A DNA stretch of 64,000 nt, taken from Luteolibacter yonseiensis (GTDB lineage Bacteria; Verrucomicrobiota; Verrucomicrobiia; Verrucomicrobiales; Akkermansiaceae). The position numbers and the translations under genes were made by a program. Location of the stretch: the NCBI RefSeq assembly GCF_016595465.1, contig NZ_JAENIK010000011.1, forward strand, positions 1,178,001 to 1,242,000. Reading direction: 5' to 3'. The notes beneath the pieces were generated by a model that ran no database searches, was not told the DNA's origin, and saw nothing but the letters and a program-made list of their open reading frames with translations. Shown here in pieces: positions 1 to 8,907 of this stretch (positions are counted from its first letter, which is position 1; each line of letters starts with the position of its first letter).

Positions 1-2228
1 CCCCAGACGGTGACGGGACTTTGTTGCAGATTTCCATTCAGGATCAGCGCGCCATCCCAGACGGTTGTTCTGCCGGTGTAGTTGTGGTTTCCCGTGAGGG
101 TCATGCCTCCGGCTCCGTTTTTCACGAGCGGCATCGTGCCCGACAGGCTTCCTCCGCTGCCGTCAAAGACGTGGGACTTGGGCGAGGAAAAGGTGAGGGA
201 AGACGGCTGGAGCGTGCCGCTCAGAGCTATGGTCGTGGTGTTGTTCGCTCCGATGTCGAAACGCACGCTGTCGCCATTGGTGAACGTGCTGTTGGAGCTG
301 CCATTCAGCCAGCCCGGTGTGGTGGTGTCCCAAACGGTGTTACCCGGGCCACCGCGCCAGGTGAGTTTCGCATCCGCCATCGGGGCGGGTGGTGGAGGTG
401 TCATGCCGGTGCCGAGGTAGTAATCCACGTAGTTCGCCTGCACGTAACCCTTGGTGGTGGCCTGCATGCGGTACTGGGGATTGTGCATCAACGTGTAGAT
501 GCGGGTGACGGAACCGGTCTTCGGCGTGTAGATCCGCAGTTCCGAATTGTCGTTCGCGACGCACAGCAGCTCCTCGCGCCAGTCGCCGAGGATGTCGCCC
601 CAGAAGGCGGGGCGGCCGCCGTAGGCCTGATAGACGCCGGGAGGGGTTTCGTTGTAGATGGTGTAGAGGCGGGAGAAGCCTCCGGGATTCGCCGGATTGA
701 ATTTGCTGATGGCCGGACTCTCCGCCGTGCTGCCGACGGTGGCGATGAACTCGCGGCTGAGGTCGGCGTCCCACCAGATGGCTTCCGGCGGGAACGGCTG
801 GCTCGGATAGATCTGGACACCCTTCGAGTTGTAAATGCCCGGCTGGGTGGAGAAAAATTCACACCCTTTCCATGACGGATCCATGTCCGCGACCACGCCA
901 CGTCCGACATCGACGACTCCGCCCGCATACCATTTCCTGATCATTCTGCCATTGCCGGGATCGAAGAGCGCGGTGGCCAGTCCGGTGCCGTTGTTCTGCT
1001 GGATGACGAAGTTTTCCAAGCCGGGCCGGTCAGGGTCGATGTCCGTCAGATGGAAGCGGTCGCCGTGGACGATTTCGCCGATGTTGAACAACTGGGTGCC
1101 GTTGTCATCAAGCACGTAGCCGATGTCGACGAACTCGTCCTTGCCGTCGTTGTCCACGTCGGCGATGCGGATCTGATGTCCCTCCGGGGCATGGAGGGCG
1201 CCGGAGTCCATCCATGACCAACGCTGGCCGAGCGCGCCACCGCGCCAATCCCACGCGGTGATGACGCCGTGGAAGTCATTGTTCGAATCACGGTTTTTCG
1301 CGGCGAGAATGACCGAAGGACGCAGCCCGTCCAGATAGGCGATGCCCATGTGACCGTTCATCGGGCCGTCCGCGAGACGTGGATTCGGCACGGGGGCGCG
1401 GGCCATCTCCGCGCCTGTCATGCCATTGACGATGGACAGGAACTGGGCGTTGTCACTGGCACCGCCGCTGACGACGGCTCCGTTTCCGAAGACCACGCCG
1501 TTCGAAGTGCGGACGATGACTTCTGATTTTCCATCACCGTCCATGTCATACACCGTGACGTTGTCTCCATGTCCGATGCCGATGGCGGACGAACCCGGTT
1601 CGATGTTGTAGTGATAGACACTGTTCGGCCCCATGTTCATCTGCCAGAGCAGGGTGCCGTCGCGCTTGTAGGCCTGCAGCCACTGGCGTGCCTCCACATT
1701 CGGATTCGTGCGGTCCACCACGAAATCATATTCGCCATCACCATCGAGGTCGCCGACCCAGCAGAATTTCACCCGGTAGGACGCGGTCGGTGTGTCGTCC
1801 GGAGTCGGTCGGATGGGGACGGGGATGTATTGGCGGGTGGGAGGGGCTACCGGAAGCGTGAATGGTGTGCTGGAGGGATGTGCCCATATGTCCTGCGTCT
1901 CCACTCCTGACAGAACGGGTTTTACGGAATAGGAATAACCCGTGCCAGCCAGGTTCGGCGGGGTGTCGAGATAGTCGCTGGTGGCGGTGAGCGGCGTGGC
2001 GTTGATTTTCACCGCAGTCGCGCCATTGGCCGAACGGTAGAGGTTGAACGCGACATCCGGAGGATCATTTCCGAGCAGCCTCCAGCCGATGTAAACCTGC
2101 GTGCTGTTCGTCCTGACGGCTACGATGCCGCGGCCCAGGCGTTCCATCTGCCTTTGGGCTGAGGCGGGGTTGGTGAAAAACAACGCCGTGACGCAGGCGA
2201 TGGTGGATTTGAGAAGCAGGCGGTTCAT
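1..2228 (-). CDS. Exported rhamnogalacturonan lyase, PL11-like, with autotransporter-type repeat (3' end outside window)
   Basis: I translated this frame directly; it is open from an ATG at 2228 to the left window edge (742 codons). The N-terminus is a signal peptide ending near NPASA-QRQ. The body carries the hallmarks of family 11 rhamnogalacturonan lyases: GDLDGDGEYDFVVDR, GHQIRIADVDNDGKDE, HGDRFHLTDIDPDRPGLE and VVADMDPSWKG, that is, Asp-rich propeller blades that bind calcium. Such enzymes cleave the rhamnogalacturonan I backbone of pectin by beta-elimination. After about residue 600 a different module begins, with GAGGMTLTGNHNYTGRTTV, typical of autotransporter-associated beta-strand repeats in verrucomicrobial surface proteins. 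The C-terminus, possibly with a sorting signal, lies outside the window. The family call is firm; the exact substrate is inferred. Confidence 0.88.
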   Translation of the reverse strand, partial: MNRLLLKSTIACVTALFFTNPASAQRQMERLGRGIVAVRTNSTQVYIGWRLLGNDPPDVAFNLYRSANGATAVKINATPLTATSDYLDTPPNLAGTGYSYSVKPVLSGVETQDIWAHPSSTPFTLPVAPPTRQYIPVPIRPTPDDTPTASYRVKFCWVGDLDGDGEYDFVVDRTNPNVEARQWLQAYKRDGTLLWQMNMGPNSVYHYNIEPGSSAIGIGHGDNVTVYDMDGDGKSEVIVRTSNGVVFGNGAVVSGGASDNAQFLSIVNGMTGAEMARAPVPNPRLADGPMNGHMGIAYLDGLRPSVILAAKNRDSNNDFHGVITAWDWRGGALGQRWSWMDSGALHAPEGHQIRIADVDNDGKDEFVDIGYVLDDNGTQLFNIGEIVHGDRFHLTDIDPDRPGLENFVIQQNNGTGLATALFDPGNGRMIRKWYAGGVVDVGRGVVADMDPSWKGCEFFSTQPGIYNSKGVQIYPSQPFPPEAIWWDADLSREFIATVGSTAESPAISKFNPANPGGFSRLYTIYNETPPGVYQAYGGRPAFWGDILGDWREELLCVANDNSELRIYTPKTGSVTRIYTLMHNPQYRMQATTKGYVQANYVDYYLGTGMTPPPPAPMADAKLTWRGGPGNTVWDTTTPGWLNGSSNSTFTNGDSVRFDIGANNTTTIALSGTLQPSSLTFSSPKSHVFDGSGGSLSGTMPLVKNGAGGMTLTGNHNYTGRTTVWDGALILNGNLQQSPVTVW

Positions 2229-2314
2229 GGGTTTGCAGCCGGAGGACGGGATGATCCCGCCCTGTCATGCGAAAGGTCTGCGGTGACCCGGACGGCGTCC
2301 ATCACACGAACGGG

Positions 2315-2986
2315 TTAAGCCCCTTCGTCGAGACCTCGCCAGCTCCGTCGGGCGAGGAGAATGACCACGCCCGCCGTGATGATGAACAGGCCGATGCCCG
2401 CGATCTTTTCAATATCCGGAGACCCGGCTTCGGATGCGGGCGCCGGAACTTCCTTCGGTTTCATCGTATGATCCACCGGGGCCAGTGAAAACGTGAGCGA
2501 GGGATCACGGGCATCGACGGTTTTCTTTTCCAGCGGTTCCGCATCACGGTTGAAGCGGGAGGCGGTGCAATCGAACACCGCCATGGCTCCGCTTTCCAGA
2601 TTGCCGAATCGTGGGAAAAATTCCGCCTTCACCGAGACCGGCCAGATCCGGGGCCGTGGGTAGGTCAGGATGAAGGCGATGTCATCCTGCACCTCGGACA
2701 GGCATTCCACCTGATCCGGCAGCAAGGGGTCTCCACCCGCGATGATAGAAATCAGATGGGTGGGGGATTGTTCCAGAAGTGCCTTGGCAGCCGCCTGCCC
2801 GGCCTCGTCGGTGATCGGAGGGATGCCGTTTCCGAGCAAGGCTTGGGCGAACGGGATCGACGTGCGGACGACCACCCGCATGTTGTCGGGAAAAACGCGG
2901 ATTTCCGTGTCGTTCTCAAATCCGACATGGGCACGCGCGAAGTTGCCAAGCGCGAGAATCAGGAGGATGGAAAAACGGTGCGGCAC
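2315..2986 (-). CDS. Exported membrane-anchored protein of unknown function
   Basis: Last gene of the sigma-factor operon. A GTG at 2986 gives a signal peptide (PHRFSILLILALGNFARA, then HVGFE). A longer frame begins with a GTG at 3121 that overlaps the sigma-factor stop as GTGA, but its extra 45 residues look non-coding, so I prefer the internal start. The mature part is about 165 residues with a beta-rich look, followed by a C-terminal membrane helix (IGLFIITAGVVILLARR) and a short basic tail. The architecture of signal peptide, extracytoplasmic domain and single C-terminal helix places it in the envelope with the domain outside. I do not recognise the family. Coupling to the sigma factor suggests it belongs to the same response. 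Confidence 0.7.
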   Translation of the reverse strand: MPHRFSILLILALGNFARAHVGFENDTEIRVFPDNMRVVVRTSIPFAQALLGNGIPPITDEAGQAAAKALLEQSPTHLISIIAGGDPLLPDQVECLSEVQDDIAFILTYPRPRIWPVSVKAEFFPRFGNLESGAMAVFDCTASRFNRDAEPLEKKTVDARDPSLTFSLAPVDHTMKPKEVPAPASEAGSPDIEKIAGIGLFIITAGVVILLARRSWRGLDEGA

Positions 2987-3117
2987 GGTGATATGGAAAA
3001 CGGATGACCGTGTTCCGCGCCGCTTGCATCGGTCGTCGCGGCACGGATGGTTCTGAACCTCCACTACAAGCACGGCATGACGATCTCGTGTCGATACCCT
3101 GAACGGGTGAGGCGGGG

Positions 3118-4407
3118 TCACGAGGGGTGGGCTTCGTAGCCTTGAAGCTGTTTCAGAAGAAAGGATTGTTCGGATTTCACCTCGGCCAGATCGAGCGCTT
3201 TCTGGAGATGGCGGACGGCGGTCTGGTAGTTTCCAAGCTGGGCCTCGAATTCACCCAGCACGGCGTGGATGAGATAATAGTTTTCCAACGGTTTGCGGTT
3301 CCGGATGGCCTCGACCGCCTCGATTCCGGCGGCAGGGCCCCGGACCTTCGCGACGGCGACCGCGCGGTTCAGGGCGATGATGGGAGAGTCGTTGATCCCG
3401 AGCCACTGGTCGTAGCGGTTGAGAATGCCGGGCCAGTCGGTGGACGCGTCGTCGCCGGCGGTGGCGTGGCTGGCGGCGATGATGGCCTGCAAATGGTATT
3501 CGCTCAGGCTGTCGCCCTCGGCGGAGAGAGTGAGATGGTGAAGCCCTTGCGCGATCATCGGGCGGTGCCAGGTGCCGCGGTCCTGATCGGCGAGGCGGAG
3601 AAGTCCGCCTTGTGGGTCCAGACGTCCGGGGAGGCGCGCGGCATTCAGCAGCATCAGGGCGAGCAGCGCGTGCGTGCGGGGCTGGCTTGTGGCGGGATGA
3701 TCCGCCAGCAGTGTGGTGAGACCGATGGCTTCGGCGCAGAGATCCTCCCGGATGAGGTTGTCGCCGCTGGAGGCCTTGTAGCCTTCGTTGAACAAAAGAT
3801 AGAGCACATGGAGCACGCTTTCGAGCCGGGGTGCGAGGTCCGGGCCGGACGGGATTTCAAAAGGGATCCCGAGGTCGCGGATCTTCTGGCGGGCGCGTGT
3901 CAGCCGTTTCGCGATGGCCGCCTCGCTGGTGATGTAGGCTTTGGCGATTTCTCCGGGACTGAATCCGCAGAGAGTTTTGAGCGCGAGCGCGGATTGGTCG
4001 TCCTGGGAAACCAGCGGGTGGCAACAGGCGAATATGAGACGCAGGCGGTCGTCCTTGATCTCGTCATCGAAGCGGGGCTGAGAATCCACAGACGAATCAC
4101 CGGACCAGTTTTCAAGCGTGGCGATGATCGCCGGTTGCTTGGTGTGGAAGGATTTTTCCCGGCGGATGATATCAAGCGCACGGTTGCGTGCGGTCTGCAT
4201 GAGCCATGCGGCGGGATTTTCCGGGATGCCGTGGTAGGGCCAGGTTTGCAAGGCGCGGATCATCGCCTCCTGCACCACGTCTTCGGCGAGTTGCAGCCGC
4301 GCCATGCCGAAGAGGCCCGTTAGCGCCGAGACTAGCTTGCCCGCCTCCTGGCGGAAAAGATGTTCGGTGAGCCGGGGGATTTCCTGGGAGGATGAGGAGA
4401 AGGTCAT
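3118..4407 (-). CDS. ECF-family RNA polymerase sigma factor, ECF42-type with C-terminal helical domain
   Basis: Region 2 is visible as LAEDVVQEAMIRAL..WP and NPAAWLMQTARNRALDIIRRE; region 4 as DDRLRLIFACCHP followed by LKTLCGFSPGEIAKAY. About 220 further residues form a helical TPR-like extension (DUF6596 type), which defines the long ECF42 group. These factors lack a classical anti-sigma factor and are typically encoded beside DGPF/YCII proteins, as here: the DGPF gene lies immediately upstream. I chose the ATG at 4407, about ten residues before the conserved core. An upstream ATG at 4506 overlaps the DGPF stop (TGATG), which would favour translational coupling, but adds 33 Pro-rich residues. 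The C-terminal extension is thought to act in regulation in this group; the inducing signal here is unknown. Confidence 0.88.
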   Translation of the reverse strand: MTFSSSSQEIPRLTEHLFRQEAGKLVSALTGLFGMARLQLAEDVVQEAMIRALQTWPYHGIPENPAAWLMQTARNRALDIIRREKSFHTKQPAIIATLENWSGDSSVDSQPRFDDEIKDDRLRLIFACCHPLVSQDDQSALALKTLCGFSPGEIAKAYITSEAAIAKRLTRARQKIRDLGIPFEIPSGPDLAPRLESVLHVLYLLFNEGYKASSGDNLIREDLCAEAIGLTTLLADHPATSQPRTHALLALMLLNAARLPGRLDPQGGLLRLADQDRGTWHRPMIAQGLHHLTLSAEGDSLSEYHLQAIIAASHATAGDDASTDWPGILNRYDQWLGINDSPIIALNRAVAVAKVRGPAAGIEAVEAIRNRKPLENYYLIHAVLGEFEAQLGNYQTAVRHLQKALDLAEVKSEQSFLLKQLQGYEAHPS

Positions 4408-4505
4408 GCTGCTGATGGGAGAGTGCGGCGGCGGGAGACAATGGGCGGGGGGCGATTCGATCCGGAATGGTTCCGGACCCGGCCGCCGCACTCCAGGGAG
4501 AAACA

Positions 4506-4904
4506 TCAGACCGCCGCTTCCATTTCGCGGTAGATCTTGTTCGCGGGGCAGGCTTCCGCGACAGGGCGGACCTCGACGGTGAGTCCGTATGGGATCATCG
4601 GGTTCTGCCGGGCGATGGCCATTGCTTGCTCGAAATCCTCCACTTCAAGCAGCAGATAGCCGCCGATGGATTCCTTGGACTCGGTGAAGGGGCCGTCCGC
4701 GACGTTGCCGTTCTTGTAGGAGATGGTCCTGCCCTCGCCTTCGAGAGGCTGGGCTCCCTTTGCTTTTCCCTCGCGGGCGAGGCCGTCGAACCATGCGTTG
4801 GTGCGGCCCATGATCTCCTGGATCTCCTGGGCGGAAAGCTCGCGGTGCCAGTTCGTGCCACGGAAAAGCAGGAGGTATTGGGATTTTGCGGGTGAAGTGC
4901 TCAT
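4506..4904 (-). CDS. DGPF/YCII-related protein (ECF42 partner)
   Basis: A 132-residue single-domain protein with the family signature DGPFTESKE and the following GGYLLLEVEDFEQAMAIA, as in YCII-related proteins with a ferredoxin-like alpha+beta barrel. The conserved core ends at the ...VEVRPV strand. Function in this family is not settled; ECF42 sigma factors commonly control DGPF genes and lie next to them. Its stop codon overlaps the upstream alternative start of the sigma factor, and the DUF1428 gene ends 14 bp upstream, so all are probably on one transcript. The DUF1428, DoxX-like and SRPBCC genes before it are the kind of small stress or detoxification proteins repeatedly seen around ECF42 loci. 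Confidence 0.88.
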   Translation of the reverse strand: MSTSPAKSQYLLLFRGTNWHRELSAQEIQEIMGRTNAWFDGLAREGKAKGAQPLEGEGRTISYKNGNVADGPFTESKESIGGYLLLEVEDFEQAMAIARQNPMIPYGLTVEVRPVAEACPANKIYREMEAAV

Positions 4905-4918
4905 GGTCTTGGTTTTGA

Positions 4919-5281
4919 TCAGGCGTTCACGATGACCTTGAAGCCTCCGTAAGACATCTTGGAACAGTCGAAGGTGGAATCGTTGGGATCCATCATTTCC
5001 TGCATGCGGGGATCCGCCATGACCTTGGCATTGACATCGTCACGATGCTCGCGGGAACTATAGGTGATCCATGCGAACACGACGGTGTCTTCCGGGCCCG
5101 CGTTCGCGAGTCTGGGGAACGACACCATGTTCTCCACTTCCAGGTCGTCGCCGACACACTCGAAATAATCGATCGCTCCGTGTTCGCGCCAGAGGGCTCC
5201 GGCCTTTTCCGCGATGACGCGGTATTTCTCGATATTGGCCTTCGGGACCGGGATGACAAATCCATCTACGTAGTTTTTCAT
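4919..5281 (-). CDS. DUF1428 family protein (YbaA-like)
   Basis: 120 residues starting MKNYVDGFVIPVPK, with the family features WREHGAIDYFECVGDD, the VFAWITYSSREHRD strand-helix, and the C-terminal FDCSKMSYGGFKVIV. The family is a dimeric alpha-beta barrel related to YCII/EthD-like proteins, with no established reaction. The open frame extends upstream to 5497, but that extension is Pro/Arg-rich, low in hydrophobic residues and overlaps the DoxX gene, so the ATG at 5281 is the real start. It lies 23 bp after the DoxX-like gene and 14 bp before the DGPF gene, in the middle of the ECF42 operon. Confidence 0.88.
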   Translation of the reverse strand: MKNYVDGFVIPVPKANIEKYRVIAEKAGALWREHGAIDYFECVGDDLEVENMVSFPRLANAGPEDTVVFAWITYSSREHRDDVNAKVMADPRMQEMMDPNDSTFDCSKMSYGGFKVIVNA

Positions 5282-5304
5282 GATATCAGGTTTTGGTTGG
5301 TGGT

Positions 5305-5694
5305 TCAGTGGTTGAGAAGGGCGGTGAATTTCGCGCGGGCGGCCCAGAGCAGGTAGGCGGCGAGGAGGCAGAAAAGGATCAGGACCGGATTGACCAGGCT
5401 TGCGGGACTGTCGACGAAGGCGTGGTAGGCGATGATGTTCAGGATGACCGGTCCCAGGAACAACAGCCCGATGTTCCGCGTAAGGGGAATGGCGCATAAT
5501 ATTCCGCCGATAAGTTCACAGACCTTGACGAAGTCCATATAGCCGGTAGGGCCGAAAGCTTGGTAAAAATGCATGATGGGAGATCCTTCCGGCGCCTGGG
5601 GAGGAATGCCCCTGAATTTGAAGAAGTATAAAAGTGAAAAAGCGACGAAGGCGGCGCCGAGCAATCCTCCGGCAATGTTGGTTATGTGTTTCAT
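5305..5694 (-). CDS. DoxX-like four-helix membrane protein
   Basis: 129 residues with four predicted membrane helices, at about residues 7-27, 53-72, 74-93 and 98-118. The pattern (a small protein with helices 2 and 3 close together, FVKVCELIGGILC and NIGLLFLGPVILNI) fits the DoxX/DoxD-like superfamily. Members are inner-membrane proteins tied to redox or stress roles, but no reaction can be assigned here. It sits 12 bp after the SRPBCC gene and 23 bp before DUF1428 on the same strand, so it is part of the ECF42 operon. Family assignment rests on topology and general similarity. Confidence 0.75.
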   Translation of the reverse strand: MKHITNIAGGLLGAAFVAFSLLYFFKFRGIPPQAPEGSPIMHFYQAFGPTGYMDFVKVCELIGGILCAIPLTRNIGLLFLGPVILNIIAYHAFVDSPASLVNPVLILFCLLAAYLLWAARAKFTALLNH

Positions 5695-5706
5695 GATGAT
5701 GGTTGA

Positions 5707-6246
5707 TTAATTGGCACCTTGAGTTTCGACGATCTTCTTCAGGTCCGCCAGCCCCTTTTCGAAGTCGCCTCCTATCATCTTGTCGCAATCAACGAAGAGG
5801 CTGAAGGCCTTGAAAAAGAAGGTGTTTTTTCCGGTCATCGTCCAGGTGACGACGGTTTGACCTCCTTCCGGCTTGAAAGTGAAGTCCGCGAAGTTCGTCC
5901 CGGCGAAGGGCTTTCTGAACTCCAGTTTGAACCGCACGGATTCGTCAGGCTCGCTGCCGGTGACGCTCATGGTGCCTTCCCCGACGTCGTTGTTTCCAGC
6001 CCAGCTCATCGATGAGCCAACGCCCGCGGGCGGACCTTCGAAGGTGTTCTTCGCCGCCGGGTCTTTCTTCGCCCATGGCGACCAGGCCTGCCACTTGTGC
6101 AGGTCGTTCACATGAGGAAACACGGCGGAAGGCGGGGCGGAAATGGTGGCGGTCCGCCGATAGCTGAAATCGGCGGGGCGCGAGGCCACCACGATCACGA
6201 AGATGAGAATGATGACGCCGAGGGCGATCAGGATTTTGGCAATCAT
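5707..6246 (-). CDS. Membrane-anchored SRPBCC (START-like) domain protein
   Basis: 179 residues. An N-terminal hydrophobic helix (residues 3-22, ILIALGVIILIFVIVVA) anchors or exports the protein. The SRPBCC domain follows: the first strand FSYRRTATISAPPSAVFPHVNDLHKWQAWSPW is the polyketide cyclase/START-like hallmark with the HKWxxWSPW turn, and the long C-terminal helix (GGDFEKGLADLKKIVE) closes the ligand cavity. Related proteins bind hydrophobic ligands in a helix-grip pocket. It precedes the DoxX-like gene by 12 bp and follows a second, soluble SRPBCC protein by 22 bp. The ligand cannot be inferred. Confidence 0.83.
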   Translation of the reverse strand: MIAKILIALGVIILIFVIVVASRPADFSYRRTATISAPPSAVFPHVNDLHKWQAWSPWAKKDPAAKNTFEGPPAGVGSSMSWAGNNDVGEGTMSVTGSEPDESVRFKLEFRKPFAGTNFADFTFKPEGGQTVVTWTMTGKNTFFFKAFSLFVDCDKMIGGDFEKGLADLKKIVETQGAN

Positions 6247-6268
6247 GACAGAGTGGATGGAGAATGGT

Positions 6269-6769
6269 TCATGCCTTCATGGCGAGCGCCGCCAACTGGT
6301 CGGTGGCGATGCCCCACCCCTCATGGAAGCCCATCTTCTCATGGGTCTCGCGGTCGGCGGCGGTCCAGTGGAGCACCCGTGCCGTGTAGCGGGTGCCGCC
6401 ATCCTCGTCCTCGAAGGTGAGGCAGATGGTGATGAAAGGTTTTTCCGAAGGCTCCCATGCCTTCGTGTAGGCGTCCGTCAGGACGAGGCGCTCGTTCTCG
6501 ACGACTTCCAGATAGATGCCGCGATTCGGAACATCCACTCCATCGGGACCGCGCATCACGATGTAATTCGAGCCGCCCGGGCGGACATCAAGTTCCGCAT
6601 GCACGGTGAGATAGGGCGGGGGAGTGAACCATTGCACGAGCAGCTTGGGATCGGTCCAGGCTTGGTAGACTTTCGCACGTGGAGCGGCGATGTGGCGGCT
6701 GATGGCGAGCTCACGTTCGGCAAGGGATGGGGCGGTGTTTTCCATGACGGTTGGGTAGGTTTCATTCAT
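6269..6769 (-). CDS. SRPBCC/AHSA1-type protein, first gene of the ECF42 operon
   Basis: 166 residues with the AHSA1-like pattern: ELAISRHIAAPRAKVYQAWTDPKLLVQWF at the N-terminus, PGGSNYIVMRGPDG in the middle, and WTAADRETHEKMGFHEGWG(I)ATDQLAAL as the closing helix. This is the cytosolic polyketide-cyclase-like subgroup often found in ECF42/DGPF operons. An in-frame ATG at 6745 is an equally good start and gives a more typical N-terminus; neither has a recognisable Shine-Dalgarno sequence. It is the promoter-proximal gene of the seven-gene minus-strand operon. The operon's promoter should lie between here and the divergent helicase gene, but I cannot pick a convincing hexamer pair. Confidence 0.85.
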   Translation of the reverse strand: MNETYPTVMENTAPSLAERELAISRHIAAPRAKVYQAWTDPKLLVQWFTPPPYLTVHAELDVRPGGSNYIVMRGPDGVDVPNRGIYLEVVENERLVLTDAYTKAWEPSEKPFITICLTFEDEDGGTRYTARVLHWTAADRETHEKMGFHEGWGIATDQLAALAMKA

Positions 6770-6894
6770 ACGACGACCGGGACGTCGCGTTCAGGACAAT
6801 TGTGGATAAATTTTTTCGAAATTAAAAAAGGGAATCGAACGCGCCGTGAAAGGTGCTTGGCAGACGGGTCAATGCGGGATGCGATGGCCGGGAG

Positions 6895-8901
6895 ATGATT
6901 TCCATCACCGAAGGCACCCCCATTCCCGGCTTCAGCGAGTCGGTGCGTGACGCATTTTCGCGCAAGGGGGCCATGGCGAAATCGAGGGATTTTGAATATC
7001 GCCCACAGCAGCAGGAACTTGCGGTGGCGGTGGCTGAGTCGCTCATCGCGGCGAATCCTCTGGTGGCGGAGGCCGGAACCGGAGTAGGGAAGTCCCTGGC
7101 GTATCTGCTGCCCGCCGCCCGATTCGCACTGGAGACGGGGCGGAAAGGAATCATTTCCACGCATACCATCAATCTGCAGGAACAATTGGTGAGGAAGGAT
7201 ATTCCGATCGTCAGGAAAATCCTGGGCGAGGAATTGCCGGCGGTGTTGCTGAAAGGCCGCCAGAATTACCTTTGTCCGCTGAGACTCCGGCGTGCTTTCG
7301 AGCAGGCGGGGGATCTTTTCACCGCTTCGGAAAATGACGAGCTGGAAGCGATCAGCAGGTGGGCGGAAGGCACCCGTGACGGGACCCTCAGCGATCTGGA
7401 TTTCCAACCGCAGATGAAGGTGTGGCTGCAGGTCTGCAGCGAGGCGCACCTGTGCACTTCCCGGCATTGCGGACCACGGGGAAACTGTTTTTTCCAGGAA
7501 GCTCGCAAGGCGGCGGCGGACGCGAAGCTGATCGTGGTGAACCACACGCTCTTCTTCGCGCTGCTGAATACGGACGAGCCGCCGGACGGTGAGGAAGACG
7601 CGAAAAAAACCGGAGGCTTTCTTTTTCCCAACGATTTCGCGGTGCTTGATGAGGCGCACACGATCGAGCAGGTCGCGGCGATCCAGCTCGGACTGCGGGT
7701 CTCTCAATCCGGCCTCCGTTTCGACCTGCAGCGGCTCTACCATCCACGGACCCGCAAGGGACTACTGAAAGCATTCCGGAAGGCAACGGCCCTGACGGCC
7801 GTGGAGGAGGCCTTGGTCGCGGCGGACCGGTTTTTCCATCAGGTGGGGGACGTGGCGAAGTTCGGAAATTTCTCGAAAGAGTTCCGCGTGCTTCAGCCGG
7901 AACTGGTGGCGAACACGCTCGCGGCACCCCTCAGGAATCTCTGGGCGGAGATCGACAATCTCGCGGCGGAGGTGGAGTCCGAGACGACCCGGTCCGAACT
8001 GCAGGATGCGTCGCGGCGGTTGCGGGAGGCGCATGGATCAGTAGGAGCATTTCTGGATCAGGCGGCGGACGACAGCGTCTACTGGGTGGAGCGCAGTGGC
8101 AGGGACGAGCAGCAGTTCAGCCTTCACGCCGCTCCGGTGAAAGTCGCGGACAAGCTGCGCCCGCTGCTTTTCACCGGCAAAAAAAGCCTGGTGATGGTCA
8201 GTGCGACACTCGGCGTGGGCGATCCGAAACTCGGCTATTTCCGTGGCCGGGTGGGGGCGGACAACGCGCGTGCGTTGTGCATCGGCAGTCCTTTCGACTA
8301 CCAGAGGCAGATGCAGATCCGCATCTACAAGAGCGTGCCGGACCCGGGCACGCCGCAGTATGACGAACTTCTGGCCGAAGCCATCAGGCTTTCATTGTTG
8401 GAGAGTGATGGCCGGGCGTTCGTGCTTTTCACCAGCTACAAGACGATGCGCGACGCGGCACAACGGCTGGAGCATTTTTTCAAGGTGCAGCGCTGGCGGA
8501 TCTTCATTCAGGGTGACGGCATGCCGCGGCATCGCATGATCGAGGAATTCCGCAACGACGTGCACAGCGTTTTATTTGGGACCGACAGCTTTTGGACAGG
8601 GGTGGACGTGCCGGGGGAGGCGCTTTCAAACGTCATCGTCACCCGCCTGCCGTTCGCGGTGCCGGATCATCCGCTGACCGCCTCGCGGCTGGAAGCCATT
8701 GAAGCCGCGGGCGGAAATCCGTTCATGGAATATTCGGTGCCGGAGGCCATCCTGAAGATGCGGCAGGGGGTCGGACGCCTGATCCGCACGGAGCGCGACA
8801 AGGGGCTGGTGTGCATCCTGGACAACCGGATTCTGACCAAACGTTACGGACAGGCATTCCTCAAGGCACTGCCGGACGCTCCGGTGGAGGTGATCGGTTA
8901 G
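6895..8901 (+). CDS. dinG: DinG/XPD-type ATP-dependent DNA helicase
   Basis: 668 residues from the ATG at 6895 (an upstream GTG at 6853 only adds non-conserved residues). Superfamily 2 motifs are clear: Q-like YRPQQQE, Walker A EAGTGVGKSLAY (near residue 66), ISTHTINLQEQL (Ia), DEAH box LDEAHT (near 251), SATL (III) and the C-terminal QGVGRLIRTERDKG (VI). Between Walker A and DEAH lie spaced cysteines (NYLC, CSEAHLC, RHC, GNC) matching the 4Fe-4S cluster domain of XPD/DinG helicases. It would be a 5'-3' iron-sulfur helicase acting on R-loops, D-loops or damaged replication forks. It is divergent from the ECF42 operon and converges with aroD, 6 bp between stops. Confidence 0.92.
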   Translation: MISITEGTPIPGFSESVRDAFSRKGAMAKSRDFEYRPQQQELAVAVAESLIAANPLVAEAGTGVGKSLAYLLPAARFALETGRKGIISTHTINLQEQLVRKDIPIVRKILGEELPAVLLKGRQNYLCPLRLRRAFEQAGDLFTASENDELEAISRWAEGTRDGTLSDLDFQPQMKVWLQVCSEAHLCTSRHCGPRGNCFFQEARKAAADAKLIVVNHTLFFALLNTDEPPDGEEDAKKTGGFLFPNDFAVLDEAHTIEQVAAIQLGLRVSQSGLRFDLQRLYHPRTRKGLLKAFRKATALTAVEEALVAADRFFHQVGDVAKFGNFSKEFRVLQPELVANTLAAPLRNLWAEIDNLAAEVESETTRSELQDASRRLREAHGSVGAFLDQAADDSVYWVERSGRDEQQFSLHAAPVKVADKLRPLLFTGKKSLVMVSATLGVGDPKLGYFRGRVGADNARALCIGSPFDYQRQMQIRIYKSVPDPGTPQYDELLAEAIRLSLLESDGRAFVLFTSYKTMRDAAQRLEHFFKVQRWRIFIQGDGMPRHRMIEEFRNDVHSVLFGTDSFWTGVDVPGEALSNVIVTRLPFAVPDHPLTASRLEAIEAAGGNPFMEYSVPEAILKMRQGVGRLIRTERDKGLVCILDNRILTKRYGQAFLKALPDAPVEVIG

Positions 8902-8907
8902 AGATTG

